A stretch of 33,540 nt of DNA from the NCBI RefSeq assembly GCF_015207285.1, contig NZ_JADEXD010000062.1, forward strand, positions 1-33,540, given 5' to 3'. Both the position numbers and the translations under genes were made by a program. Each line of letters begins with the position of its first letter. Positions within the stretch are counted from its first letter, which is position 1. Source of the stretch: Tychonema sp. LEGE 07203 (lineage in GTDB: Bacteria > Cyanobacteriota > Cyanobacteriia > Cyanobacteriales > Microcoleaceae). The notes under the pieces were generated by a model. That model was not told the DNA's origin. It saw nothing but the letters and a program-made list of their open reading frames with translations, and did no database searches. This document shows, piece by piece, positions 6,554 through 14,499 of this stretch.

Positions 6554-8188
6554 TTACAAGCTGGCGAAATTAACTTTTGTAACTTCACCGGCGACAACAT
6601 CAACTGTTTGTTGAACCTGACTTCCCTCAACTTTCAACTGATAAGAACCGGGCGAAAGCTCGATCGCCCCAAACCATCCTTTACCATCCGCCTGCAGTTG
6701 CCGCACCTTGCCCATATCATCGATCGCCTGCAAAGTCAAACTCGCACCGTCGCAAGTTCGTGCAGCGAAGCTATCCCGCAGGGAATCGCACTTTTGCAAC
6801 ACTCCGGCGATCGCCCCAGCAGTAGGCCGCGACTTCCAAGGCATATCAGGAACCGCTGTCGGCACTGCCCACACCGGCTGAGTTTCAACAGTTCTGCCCG
6901 TAGCGCCATCAACGTACTGACTCGGCTGCGAGAGGGCAGTGTAAAATAGATCGTTGCTTTGCGGCAGGTATTTCCAAGGCTGGCGGGGCAAATCTCTGCT
7001 GTTGCCGCCCGATCGCAATTCGACGTTGGTGTACAGGTTGCTGCTAGCGTAGGAATACAGAACAGTACCCGCAACGTGATTCCCAAGTGCTGAGGGAGCT
7101 TCGGCGCGGCGGACTTGCGAGAGAGTGTCTTCGATGTAATTGAGATAATTGCCGGGGCCGATCGCAATTTGGCGGTTGTACTGGTGGTTTTTGGCGTACT
7201 CGATCCAATTGTCGTAAGCGAGTTTTTGCGATCGCTTGTATTCGCGCTGGTAAGTCATCGGCATCGCCATGTCGAGAATACCTTCTTCCAGCCAAGCGCG
7301 CCAATCTTGCAAGACTTCTTTGTAAGGTTGCGTTTGCATCCAGTCGCGATCGCTTTTCGGGCCGTCTCCCCAGGCGATGGTGGCGGCGGTAATTTTCACG
7401 CGCGGTTTAATCGCCAGGGCTTCTACGTATAGCTTCCGCACTAAATTTGTCACCTGTTCGCGCCGCCACTGCATCCAGGCGGGATCTGTGGGTGCGGGTT
7501 TGCCCGATCGACCGTTTTGCTGGTTGAAACGGGCGATCGAAGTAGGATTGTAGCCCCAATTCGGGCCGCCGTAGCGGATGTAATCTAGCTGTACGCCGTC
7601 CACATCGTAGCGCTTCAGCAAGTCTAAATAGACGGAAACTGTATAATCTACAGCGTCTGGATGGCCGGGATCGAGGAAACCGGGCGATTCTCCCCTGGAA
7701 GTCAGCATCGCCCAATTATCTCTGCCTGGGGCATTGGGCCCGTGTTGTTGCCAAACATGACCGGCGGGAAGTTTGCTGCCCGAAACTACCGGCAGCGTCA
7801 CCATCCAAGCGTGGACTTCAATGCCTGCGGCGTGGGCTTTGTCAATCAAATCTTGGAGGGGATCGAAACCGGGGGGAACGTTGGGATCGGTGGTGCGGGG
7901 TTCGATCGAACTCGTATAAAAAGCATCGCCCCGGCGGCGGACTTGGGCGACGATCGCGTTAGCATTCGCCCGCTGTGCGTCTGCAATCAACTTTGTGACT
8001 TCTTGAGGCGTTTTGAAACCGGGGTTGAATGCGTCCACCCAGAAAGCGCGAAATTCGGCGGTTTGCGGGGGAAGTGTGGCGTTAGCCCGGTTTGGGAGGT
8101 TTGAGAACCAGCCGGGAATCAGCAGAAAACTAATTGTTAAGCCGATCGCGAACAGGCTTGACAAAAAGAATGTTTTGTGTTTACGCAT
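6554..8188 (-). CDS. Exported glycoside hydrolase-like protein (GHL10/DUF187, YngK type)
   Basis: Predicted exported TIM-barrel hydrolase, 544 aa from the ATG at 8188. That start puts a signal peptide or N-terminal anchor directly at the N-terminus (MRKHKTFFLSS, hydrophobic to about residue 27); an in-frame ATG 28 codons upstream would bury it. The GHL10 domain starts at about residue 40 with TAEFRAFWVDAFNPG. Further family motifs are the basic VAQVRRRGDAFY, IEVHAWMV, the strand VDGVQLDYIRYGG with an acidic residue in the predicted active site, and MAMPMTYQREY. The last 75 or so residues form a beta-rich domain resembling a carboxypeptidase-regulatory-like fold. The substrate is unknown, possibly an envelope or sheath polysaccharide. 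A strong terminator follows. Confidence 0.9.
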   Translation of the reverse strand: MRKHKTFFLSSLFAIGLTISFLLIPGWFSNLPNRANATLPPQTAEFRAFWVDAFNPGFKTPQEVTKLIADAQRANANAIVAQVRRRGDAFYTSSIEPRTTDPNVPPGFDPLQDLIDKAHAAGIEVHAWMVTLPVVSGSKLPAGHVWQQHGPNAPGRDNWAMLTSRGESPGFLDPGHPDAVDYTVSVYLDLLKRYDVDGVQLDYIRYGGPNWGYNPTSIARFNQQNGRSGKPAPTDPAWMQWRREQVTNLVRKLYVEALAIKPRVKITAATIAWGDGPKSDRDWMQTQPYKEVLQDWRAWLEEGILDMAMPMTYQREYKRSQKLAYDNWIEYAKNHQYNRQIAIGPGNYLNYIEDTLSQVRRAEAPSALGNHVAGTVLYSYASSNLYTNVELRSGGNSRDLPRQPWKYLPQSNDLFYTALSQPSQYVDGATGRTVETQPVWAVPTAVPDMPWKSRPTAGAIAGVLQKCDSLRDSFAARTCDGASLTLQAIDDMGKVRQLQADGKGWFGAIELSPGSYQLKVEGSQVQQTVDVVAGEVTKVNFASL

Positions 8189-8314
8189 GAACAATGTGTG
8201 AGAGAGCGTTGAACTGTCTTTTACGGACTTTTGGTCTGAGAGTCCGGTTGACATTTTCGCACATCGGTGCAAGTTTAGAAGAAAATAAGCTCAAGTGGCG
8301 ATCGAAAACATCAC

Positions 8315-8596
8315 CTAATTTTCTGGATACTTTCTTGATGTGTGAAGGACTCGGAGAATTTCTACGCTTTCTTCTTTTACTCGATAGACGATCGGATAAG
8401 ATGTATTGGAAATGACAAGTTCTCTAGTAGATTCTACGCGACCAATTCTGCCCGTAAAAGGAAACTCTGCGAGTTGACCTGCAGCACTCTGAATCCTTAA
8501 AATTAATTGCCTTGCTGCCTCTGGATTGTCTTTAACAATATATGCGTGAGCCTGTTCTAGATTTCGCAAAGCTTGTCGCAGCCACTTAATTTTCAT
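8315..8596 (-). CDS. ParE/RelE-superfamily toxin
   Basis: Small basic protein of 93 aa with the ParE/RelE fold pattern: an N-terminal strand (MKIKWL), two helices (ALRNLEQAHAYI and NPEAARQLILRIQSAAGQLAEFP), then the C-terminal sheet with GRIGRVESTRELVISNTSYPIVYRV and VEILRVLHTSRKYPEN. ParE members poison gyrase and RelE members cut mRNA; this sequence (RELVI...Y.IVYRV) looks more ParE/StbE-like, but the target cannot be read from it. It overlaps the upstream antitoxin gene by 11 bp, typical of an autoregulated toxin-antitoxin operon. Confidence 0.88.
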   Translation of the reverse strand: MKIKWLRQALRNLEQAHAYIVKDNPEAARQLILRIQSAAGQLAEFPFTGRIGRVESTRELVISNTSYPIVYRVKEESVEILRVLHTSRKYPEN

Positions 8597-8828
8597 TAGT
8601 CAATTTGGCAAAAACTGCTTGAACTTCATCATCGGTGGCAAAGTCTCCAGCTTCGGCCTCCGCAACACCTTTGTTAATCTCATCAAGCAGCCATTGATAA
8701 ATCTCCAGATAAGAAGCGATCGCTTCATTCAAAACATAACTGAGATCCCGATCCATAACAGTAGCGATCGTCCTCAGCGCCTCTTTTTTATCGCTATCAA
8801 TTGGAAACGTCACATTTTCTTGGTTCAT
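8586..8828 (-). CDS. Antitoxin of the ParE/RelE-type module, CopG/ParD-like
   Basis: Acidic 80-aa protein encoded directly upstream of the toxin gene. The N-terminal part (NVTFPIDSDKKEALRTIATVMDRDLSYVLNEAIASYL) fits a ribbon-helix-helix DNA-binding domain: a short strand, then two helices. The acidic C-terminal tail (AEAEAGDFATDDEVQAVFAKL) fits the toxin-neutralising segment. The start ATG at 8828 is the only good one. The protein should repress its own promoter, which must lie in the 8829-8958 interval shared with the divergent methyltransferase gene. Confidence 0.87.
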   Translation of the reverse strand: MNQENVTFPIDSDKKEALRTIATVMDRDLSYVLNEAIASYLEIYQWLLDEINKGVAEAEAGDFATDDEVQAVFAKLTNEN

Positions 8829-8958
8829 GGCTGCCTCTTGCTGTTATGGGAAGAGATTAGAATGCTACTATGATAGCGTATATATCCCAATTTTGGAGCA
8901 AAACAATCTGAACTGGCGATCCTCTTCGTTGGCTTCGCTAACGCACTTTTCTCAACAA

Positions 8959-10569
8959 ATGATAGCACCACAATTTCCAACCCTAGCCATTCCGGGCGAC
9001 AGCAACACAACAGCCAGCAATTTACTCGATAGAATAGACCTCCTGCGACTAGAAGCAACCCAAAAATTGCAGCAAAACCAGAGAGGAGAAAAAGGACAAT
9101 TCTTGACACCTTGCTCCGCAGCAAGTTTGATGGCGGGAATGTTTGAATTCAAGTGTCCCGATATATCATTATTAGATGCAGGTGCAGGTATTGGTTCCCT
9201 GATAGCAGCCGTTGTTTGCGAGCTTTGCCAGCGCCCAAACAAACCGCAAAGCCTGCACGTCACAGCTTATGAAATTGATATTATTTTGATTGACTACCTC
9301 AAACAAACCTTAGAATTGTGCAGAATTGAATGTCAGAACTTTGGCATAATCTTTACCAGTAAAATTTGCAGCGTAGACTTCATTCAAGAATCTGCTGAAA
9401 TGTTGAATCCCAATCTATTTATCAACTCAAGAAAACTGGAATTTACCCATGCAATCATCAATCCTCCCTATGCTAAAATTAACGCTAAATCTCAAGCCAG
9501 AACTTTCCTGCGTTCTATAGGAGTAGAAACCGGCAATCTCTACACTGGTTTTATGATTGCCGCCGCTAGCTTGCTCAAACCAAACGGTGAATTAGTATCG
9601 ATTACTCCCCGCAGTTTTTGCAACGGTTTATACTTTCGAGATTTTCGTAAAGTCTTCCTACAAATGATGGCTTTACGCCAAATACATATCTTTGAATCGC
9701 GACAGGAAGTATTTCGCGATGATGCGGTGCTACAAGAAACAATTATTATTCGCGCTACTAAACAAATAGAAAAGTCAGATACTGTAACGATTACCTCAAG
9801 CACCAGCGCAGATGACGATCTAATTTTGTGTCATAATATACGATATACTGATGTAGTTAATCCCAAAGATTCCGAGCAATTTATTCGGATATTGCCCGAT
9901 GCCCTCAGCCAGCAATTAGTTGAGCAAATGGCTCAATTTACTTGCACGCTAAAAGAATTAGGTTTGACAGTTTCCACCGGAAAAGTTGTAGATTTTCGCG
10001 TCGGTTCTGACTTGCGGCTAGAACTAGAAAAAGATGCAGTTCCACTGATTTATCCAGCACATTTATCGGCTGGGTTTGTTGAATATCCCACCGCCACCAA
10101 AAAGCACCAAGCTTTAGCAATCACCGAAAAAACTGCTGCACTCCTCGTACCCAACGAAAATTATGTTTTGACTAAGCGCTTTTCGTCAAAGGAAGAACAA
10201 AAGCGAATTGTTGCAGTTGTTTGGGATTCCCACAAAATTAATAATTCTAGCGTTGGTTTTGAAAATCATTTAAATTACTTTCACCAACAAGGACGCGGAT
10301 TAGACCTCACTCTGGCGCGGGGATTGACTGTTTATCTAAATTCGAGTTTGGTAGATGGGTTTTTCCGGCTGTTCAACGGACACACTCAAGTTAATGCTAC
10401 TGATTTACGCAATTTGCAGTATCCTAATTTAGAGCAATTACTTTTATGGGGCGCTCAAATAGGAGAAATATTTCCTACACAGGGGGAGATTGATGAACTT
10501 GTTGACAGACAACTGCAGAAAGCGACAAATTCTGGATTTATACCATTTTGCAAAATAAGTGCTACATAG
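8959..10569 (+). CDS. N6-adenine DNA methyltransferase, apparently solitary (Eco57I/PstI/XhoI-like group)
   Basis: Class I SAM-dependent DNA methyltransferase, 536 aa. After a helical N-terminus it has GQFLTP, motif I DAGAGIGS for SAM binding, and the catalytic motif IV NPPY of N6-adenine enzymes. The C-terminal half (from about residue 300) likely carries target recognition and contains NGHTQVNATDLRNLQYP, which I associate with the PstI/BsuBI and PaeR7I/XhoI methylase groups. The frame is open back to an ATG at 8827, overlapping the antitoxin start. The ATG at 8959 is preferred because residues before it look non-coding and contain a GTTGGCTTCGCTAACGC repeat. No restriction endonuclease gene lies on either side, so it may be a regulatory or protective orphan methylase. 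Confidence 0.88.
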   Translation: MIAPQFPTLAIPGDSNTTASNLLDRIDLLRLEATQKLQQNQRGEKGQFLTPCSAASLMAGMFEFKCPDISLLDAGAGIGSLIAAVVCELCQRPNKPQSLHVTAYEIDIILIDYLKQTLELCRIECQNFGIIFTSKICSVDFIQESAEMLNPNLFINSRKLEFTHAIINPPYAKINAKSQARTFLRSIGVETGNLYTGFMIAAASLLKPNGELVSITPRSFCNGLYFRDFRKVFLQMMALRQIHIFESRQEVFRDDAVLQETIIIRATKQIEKSDTVTITSSTSADDDLILCHNIRYTDVVNPKDSEQFIRILPDALSQQLVEQMAQFTCTLKELGLTVSTGKVVDFRVGSDLRLELEKDAVPLIYPAHLSAGFVEYPTATKKHQALAITEKTAALLVPNENYVLTKRFSSKEEQKRIVAVVWDSHKINNSSVGFENHLNYFHQQGRGLDLTLARGLTVYLNSSLVDGFFRLFNGHTQVNATDLRNLQYPNLEQLLLWGAQIGEIFPTQGEIDELVDRQLQKATNSGFIPFCKISAT

Positions 10570-10581
10570 AACCCCCCCCAA

Positions 10582-10602
10582 CCCCCCCTTGTTAAGGGGG
10601 GG
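10582..10602 (+). terminator. C-tract/G-tract hairpin after the methyltransferase gene
   Basis: CCCCCCCTT (10582-10590) pairs with AAGGGGGGG (10594-10602) over loop GTT, 12 bp after the stop codon. It resembles the C-run/G-run repeats common between cyanobacterial genes. There is no T-run, so termination is plausible but not certain. Confidence 0.5.
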
Positions 10603-10790
10603 GCTAGAAATTGATCTATAGCAAGTATTTATTAAATTGGTATTATTTAAAGTCTGGCGATCGCCCTTGATGTTAAACTTTTTGCCAGCTCATTTTATGG
10701 AAAATATACGGTAATTAAGACTCAAGACTGTAAACTGTTTTAGGCGTCAACTGCAATATAGCTAATTCAAGACTTGGGCGCGGGTGGTGA

Positions 10791-10854
10791 GAAACCGGGT
10801 TTTTTGCAAAAATCTTTCGCACTCGTCCACAGATTCGGTAAAAAACCCGGTTTC
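10791..10854. repeat. Inverted-repeat element A (GAAACCGGGTTTTTT ends)
   Basis: A perfect 15-bp inverted repeat: GAAACCGGGTTTTTT at 10791-10805 and AAAAAACCCGGTTTC at 10840-10854, with a 34-base centre. It is one of five similar elements in the window. Confidence 0.9.
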
Positions 10855-10935
10855 TTTGGCTTTAGCGCATCCGAAAGATAGAGTGTGCGCGTAAGTCCTA
10901 TAATTGCAATTCTCAATTCATTTCTACGTGAATAT

Positions 10936-12732
10936 ATGCAACTAATCGACTGGTTAATTGTCCTGCTTTACCTAGTTTTCTCCCTATCGGTGGGCTTGTA
11001 TCTCTCCCGCAAAGGGTCGAAGAGTATGGTAGATTTTTTTGTATCTGGTCGATCGCTTCCTTGGTGGCTGGCAGGTAGCAGCATGGCGGCTACCACTTTT
11101 TCCATCGACACTCCCCTCTATATCGCCGGAATCGTCGGCAACCGAGGTATTGCCGGCAATTGGGAGTGGTGGAGTTTCGGCATTTCTCACATTATTATGG
11201 TCTACATTTTTGCCAAAATGTGGCGGCGTTCGGAAGTGATTACCGATGCGGAACTGACTGAGGTGCGGTACGGCGGCAAAACGGCGGCTGTTTTGCGGGC
11301 ATCGAAAGCATTTTTGTTTGCTGTTCCTATCAACTGCATCGGTATCGGTTACGCGATGCTGGCCGCAGTTAAAGTTGTAGATGCTTTGCAAATTTGGCAG
11401 GGTTTTGGGATTGAACCGGGACAAAATCTTAAGTTTTTGAGCGTTCTCGGTATCAGTTTTTTTGTCTTGATTTACGCTGGTTTTGCTGGTTTGTGGGGCG
11501 TGGTTGCTACGGATTTCTTTCAGTTAGTTTTGGCGATTTTGGGTGCTGTTTTAGTAGCATTTTTTGCTCTGGGCAGCGATCGCGTTCCCGGAATTCACGC
11601 CCTAATTCCTGCCGTACAGCAAGCTACAAAACAAGATGTCCTGTCATTTTTTCCGTTCAGTTTTGGGGCTGGCGGCTTTCAGTGGAGTGAAGCTGCGGGT
11701 ATCACTTCGAGTACGTTTTTAGCTTATATTGGTATTCAGTGGTGGTCGTGGCGGCGCAGCGACGGCGGCGGCGAATTCATTCAGCGTTTGATCGCGGCAA
11801 AAGATGAAGCGGAGGCGGAAAAGTCGGCTTGGCTGTTTAATGTTTTGAATTACGTGGTGCGGACTTGGCCTTGGATTTTGGTAGCTTTGGTGGCGATCGC
11901 AGTTTATCCAGATTTACAAGACAAAGAATTGGGCTATCCGAAATTGATGCTAGATTTTTTGCCGCCTGCAGTTTTGGGGTTAGTTGTAGCCTCGCTGCTG
12001 GCAGCTTTTATGAGTACGGTTTCTACTTCAATTAATTGGGGCGCTTCTTTCGTAACTAATGATTTGTATCTCCGCTTTTTCAAGCCAAATGCTACTCAGG
12101 CAGAACTCGTGTGGGCGGGAAGAATTTCTTCGCTGTTCGTTACTGCTTTAGGTGCGGTAGCAGCTTATTTTGCTCAGGATGTGGCGACGGTTTTTCGGTT
12201 GGTAATTGCGATCGGTACCGGTTCGGGATTGGTGTTAATTTTGCGCTGGTTTTGGTGGCGAATTAATGCAGCGGCGGAACTGACAGCCATTCTCGGCGGT
12301 TTTGTGGTGGGTTTGACTACTAGCGTTGTGCCGGCTTTGCAAATTCAAGACTTTGGTTTGCGTTTGACGTTTATTACGGTGACAGTCGGGATTATGTGGA
12401 TCGCGGCGATGCTGCTGACTCCTGCGGAATCTGACGATACTCTTGATGAATTTTACCGCCGGGTGCGGCCGGCCGGGCCCGGTTGGAAAAGACAGCGCGA
12501 TCGCACTGGTTTAGAACCGGTTCAAGATTTAGCAACTGACCTCAAACGGGTATTAGCGGCGATTGTGTTAATGTTTGGATCGATGTTTGCCATCGGCGGA
12601 TTTTTGCTGCTGCAACCGCTAACGGGATGGGTATCTTTAACCGCTGCTGTTGTTGGCTGGATGTGTTTGCGACAGCTAAATAAAAGCAAGGTTTTACCGA
12701 TGCCAAGGCCCGGACTAGATGATGTAGATTAG
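10936..12732 (+). CDS. Sodium:solute symporter family protein
   Basis: Multi-pass inner-membrane transporter of the SSS family (LeuT fold), which couples uptake of a small solute to sodium influx. It has 598 aa from the ATG at 10936; a GTG at 10885 would add 17 residues in front of the first helix and is less likely. The first helix is WLIVLLYLVFSLSVGLYLS. The stretch FFVSGRSLPWWLAGSSMAATTFSIDTP matches the conserved SSS segment after TM1 and into TM2, where sodium ligands lie. About 13-14 hydrophobic segments follow, including LLAAFMSTVSTSINWGASF, the family signature region. The long C-terminal part ends in two more predicted helices. The substrate cannot be inferred; no metabolic gene is next to it. 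Confidence 0.92.
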   Translation: MQLIDWLIVLLYLVFSLSVGLYLSRKGSKSMVDFFVSGRSLPWWLAGSSMAATTFSIDTPLYIAGIVGNRGIAGNWEWWSFGISHIIMVYIFAKMWRRSEVITDAELTEVRYGGKTAAVLRASKAFLFAVPINCIGIGYAMLAAVKVVDALQIWQGFGIEPGQNLKFLSVLGISFFVLIYAGFAGLWGVVATDFFQLVLAILGAVLVAFFALGSDRVPGIHALIPAVQQATKQDVLSFFPFSFGAGGFQWSEAAGITSSTFLAYIGIQWWSWRRSDGGGEFIQRLIAAKDEAEAEKSAWLFNVLNYVVRTWPWILVALVAIAVYPDLQDKELGYPKLMLDFLPPAVLGLVVASLLAAFMSTVSTSINWGASFVTNDLYLRFFKPNATQAELVWAGRISSLFVTALGAVAAYFAQDVATVFRLVIAIGTGSGLVLILRWFWWRINAAAELTAILGGFVVGLTTSVVPALQIQDFGLRLTFITVTVGIMWIAAMLLTPAESDDTLDEFYRRVRPAGPGWKRQRDRTGLEPVQDLATDLKRVLAAIVLMFGSMFAIGGFLLLQPLTGWVSLTAAVVGWMCLRQLNKSKVLPMPRPGLDDVD

Positions 12733-12756
12733 GGAATTACCAACCGCAATCAGCAA

Positions 12757-12793
12757 GGTTTGTAGTGCGGAATGTGAGTCCGCACTACAAACC
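12757..12793. terminator. Bidirectional hairpin between convergent symporter and lipase genes
   Basis: GGTTTGTAGTGCGGA (12757-12771) pairs perfectly with TCCGCACTACAAACC (12779-12793) over a 7-base loop. It lies between two gene ends that face each other, so it may terminate both. The TTTGTAGTGCGGA arm resembles dispersed cyanobacterial repeats. Confidence 0.6.
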
Positions 12794-12842
12794 AAATCAA
12801 TCGGTGCTGGCGGCGCACCCTGGATAATTAGCCAGCAGCCAA

Positions 12843-14201
12843 TTAAATTGAAATAAAATCGCTAGCTGTTAGCGGACTCCTGGAAATGCCGGGAATACTG
12901 GCAAGAACTTCGCCGCTGCTGGCAATTTCGATCGTTGTTGAAACATCGCCTTGACTAACTCTCAATTGGTTAAAGGTCAAACCTTTGGTCAAACCTATTA
13001 AATCTTCGCCGTTTTGAAAGTCTATAAGTAAGTCTGTACCCGCGCCTGCTCCTAACACCAATACGTCGCGCCCGCTGCCACTAATTAAGAGATCCGAACC
13101 CAATCCACCAACGAGTGTATCGTCCCCTTCTCCCCCGTTCAAATTATCATCTCCTTTGCCTCCAAACAACTGGTCGTTGCCGGTGCCACCGCTGATAATA
13201 TCATTGTTGCGACTGCCGGCGAGAGTGTCGTTTCCCCCGTTGCCAATGATAATATCGTCGCCGGCAAAACCGAAGGCTGTATTGTTAGCATCGTCGCCTA
13301 ATAAATAATTAGGTTGAGAGGGAGCGAGAGCATTTTGGATGGCAGTAATGTTTCCAAAAAACGATGCTCCCGGAGCGTTTCTCGATTGCTCGAAGGTGCT
13401 GCGCGATTGCAGTGCGGCTTCCAATTGTGGGAGCGAAAAATTCAATCCGGCTAACAGCTCTAAATAATCTGAATCTGTAAAAGTAAAGGCTGGACTGCTC
13501 AATTGGTCTACAGAGATTTCTGTCTGAGTAAAGCTGGGAGGAGGAGTTGTTAATAAGTTTGGTTGCCTGTGCTTGTCTAATACTAATAGCGGGTTAATAA
13601 TCGGGTTGGTAAATGTTTGTAAAAAAACTTTTCCGGGCAGAAAAGCTTCTCCTCCCAAACTCACAAAGTCGCCGCTAACAATGTAGTGAGTTACGTTGTT
13701 GTTTGCGCCGACTTTCTGGGTAAAAGTATTGACTGTGCTGCGATCGACTCCGGGGGAATTGAATGTTACCACATCTCCGATCGCAGATGTGAATTCGGCT
13801 GCTGCTAGCTGGGTTAGGGCACCGCCCAAGCTGTGTCCGAGAACGTCTGGCGGCAAGCGGTTGGGGTTTTTTGCTGGATCTTGACCGATCTGTGTCAGCC
13901 AATTTCCTAGGGCTTGTTTGTTGGCTTCAAATTGGTTGAATCCGATGCCTCGCGGGTCTGTGTTGGCAACTTCGTCGATCGCTCCGTCAAAGCCCCGAAA
14001 TACTAGAACTGGCGGTTTGTCTGGGGTGGTGGAGATTAAGCCGATCGCGTGAAATCCCGTTCCTGGATCGTCGAAGGTGCGATCGATTTGGTAGCCCGCG
14101 GCGCTCAAACCAGTTTGAACTACAGTTTGAAACTGGGGGTTGTCATCTATGTAAGCAACTTGCTTGGCTATATTTTCGTAAACGGCGGGGGAGGATGGCA
14201 T
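12843..14201 (-). CDS. RTX-repeat lipase-like hydrolase, paralog 1
   Basis: Predicted secreted alpha/beta hydrolase, 452 aa. The lipase-3-like domain (about 1-220) has the nucleophile elbow GHSLGG with Ser124; likely partners are Asp178 (SGDFVSL) and His210 (LDKHRQP), inferred from order and conservation with the neighbouring paralog. The oxyanion region is VLVFRGFDG. Residues about 305-385 carry calcium-binding RTX nonapeptides (GGxGxDxLx pattern, for example GGKGDDNLNGGEGDDTL). There is no N-terminal signal peptide, so export by a type I system recognising the C-terminus is expected, but no such system is encoded in the window. AGGAA lies about 10 bp before the ATG. It is a tandem paralog of 14500-15870. 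Confidence 0.93.
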   Translation of the reverse strand: MPSSPAVYENIAKQVAYIDDNPQFQTVVQTGLSAAGYQIDRTFDDPGTGFHAIGLISTTPDKPPVLVFRGFDGAIDEVANTDPRGIGFNQFEANKQALGNWLTQIGQDPAKNPNRLPPDVLGHSLGGALTQLAAAEFTSAIGDVVTFNSPGVDRSTVNTFTQKVGANNNVTHYIVSGDFVSLGGEAFLPGKVFLQTFTNPIINPLLVLDKHRQPNLLTTPPPSFTQTEISVDQLSSPAFTFTDSDYLELLAGLNFSLPQLEAALQSRSTFEQSRNAPGASFFGNITAIQNALAPSQPNYLLGDDANNTAFGFAGDDIIIGNGGNDTLAGSRNNDIISGGTGNDQLFGGKGDDNLNGGEGDDTLVGGLGSDLLISGSGRDVLVLGAGAGTDLLIDFQNGEDLIGLTKGLTFNQLRVSQGDVSTTIEIASSGEVLASIPGISRSPLTASDFISI

Positions 14202-14499
14202 ATTTTTTTATTTCCTGTGATTGAATCGGGAATTAGTTTTTAACCTGGTTAATTCATTTTACTGTAAACTGGATTAATTAACAATATTAATTTATTCAAT
14301 TTTAAAGTTATAAAATTGTAAAATAACCACAAGAAAAGCAAATAAAACTTAGCAAAAAATATGACGTATTTTTTACTAAATTTTGTTTTTATTTTACGAT
14401 ATAGCGGTTCTCAAGCGTGGTGAGGTATGCCCCATGCCCCATGCCCCATGCCCCATCTTTTTAAGAAAGGCTATACCAAAATTACTAAGTTTCATTGCA
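14202..14499. other. AT-rich gap between the two RTX lipase genes
   Basis: The 298 bp are very AT-rich from 14230 to 14400, likely holding the promoter of paralog 1. They also contain the ATGCCCC heptamer array at 14427-14454. No gene is seen. Confidence 0.7.
14427..14454. repeat. Tandem heptamer array ATGCCCC, 4 units
   Basis: Four exact ATGCCCC units, about 45 bp beyond the 3' end of the second RTX lipase gene. Confidence 0.92.

Larger units (their letters stand above)
10570..10935. other. Gene-free interval with two repeat hairpins
   Basis: The 366 bp between the methyltransferase and symporter genes hold the C/G-tract hairpin at 10582-10602 and the CCGGG inverted-repeat element at 10791-10854. 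The rest is AT-rich with one HIP1 site near 10668. No credible small gene is seen. Confidence 0.7.

Noticed and set aside
8827-8958. N-terminal extension of the methyltransferase to the ATG at 8827
   Set aside because: The extra residues look non-coding, contain a dispersed repeat, and would leave no promoter for the divergent antitoxin gene.
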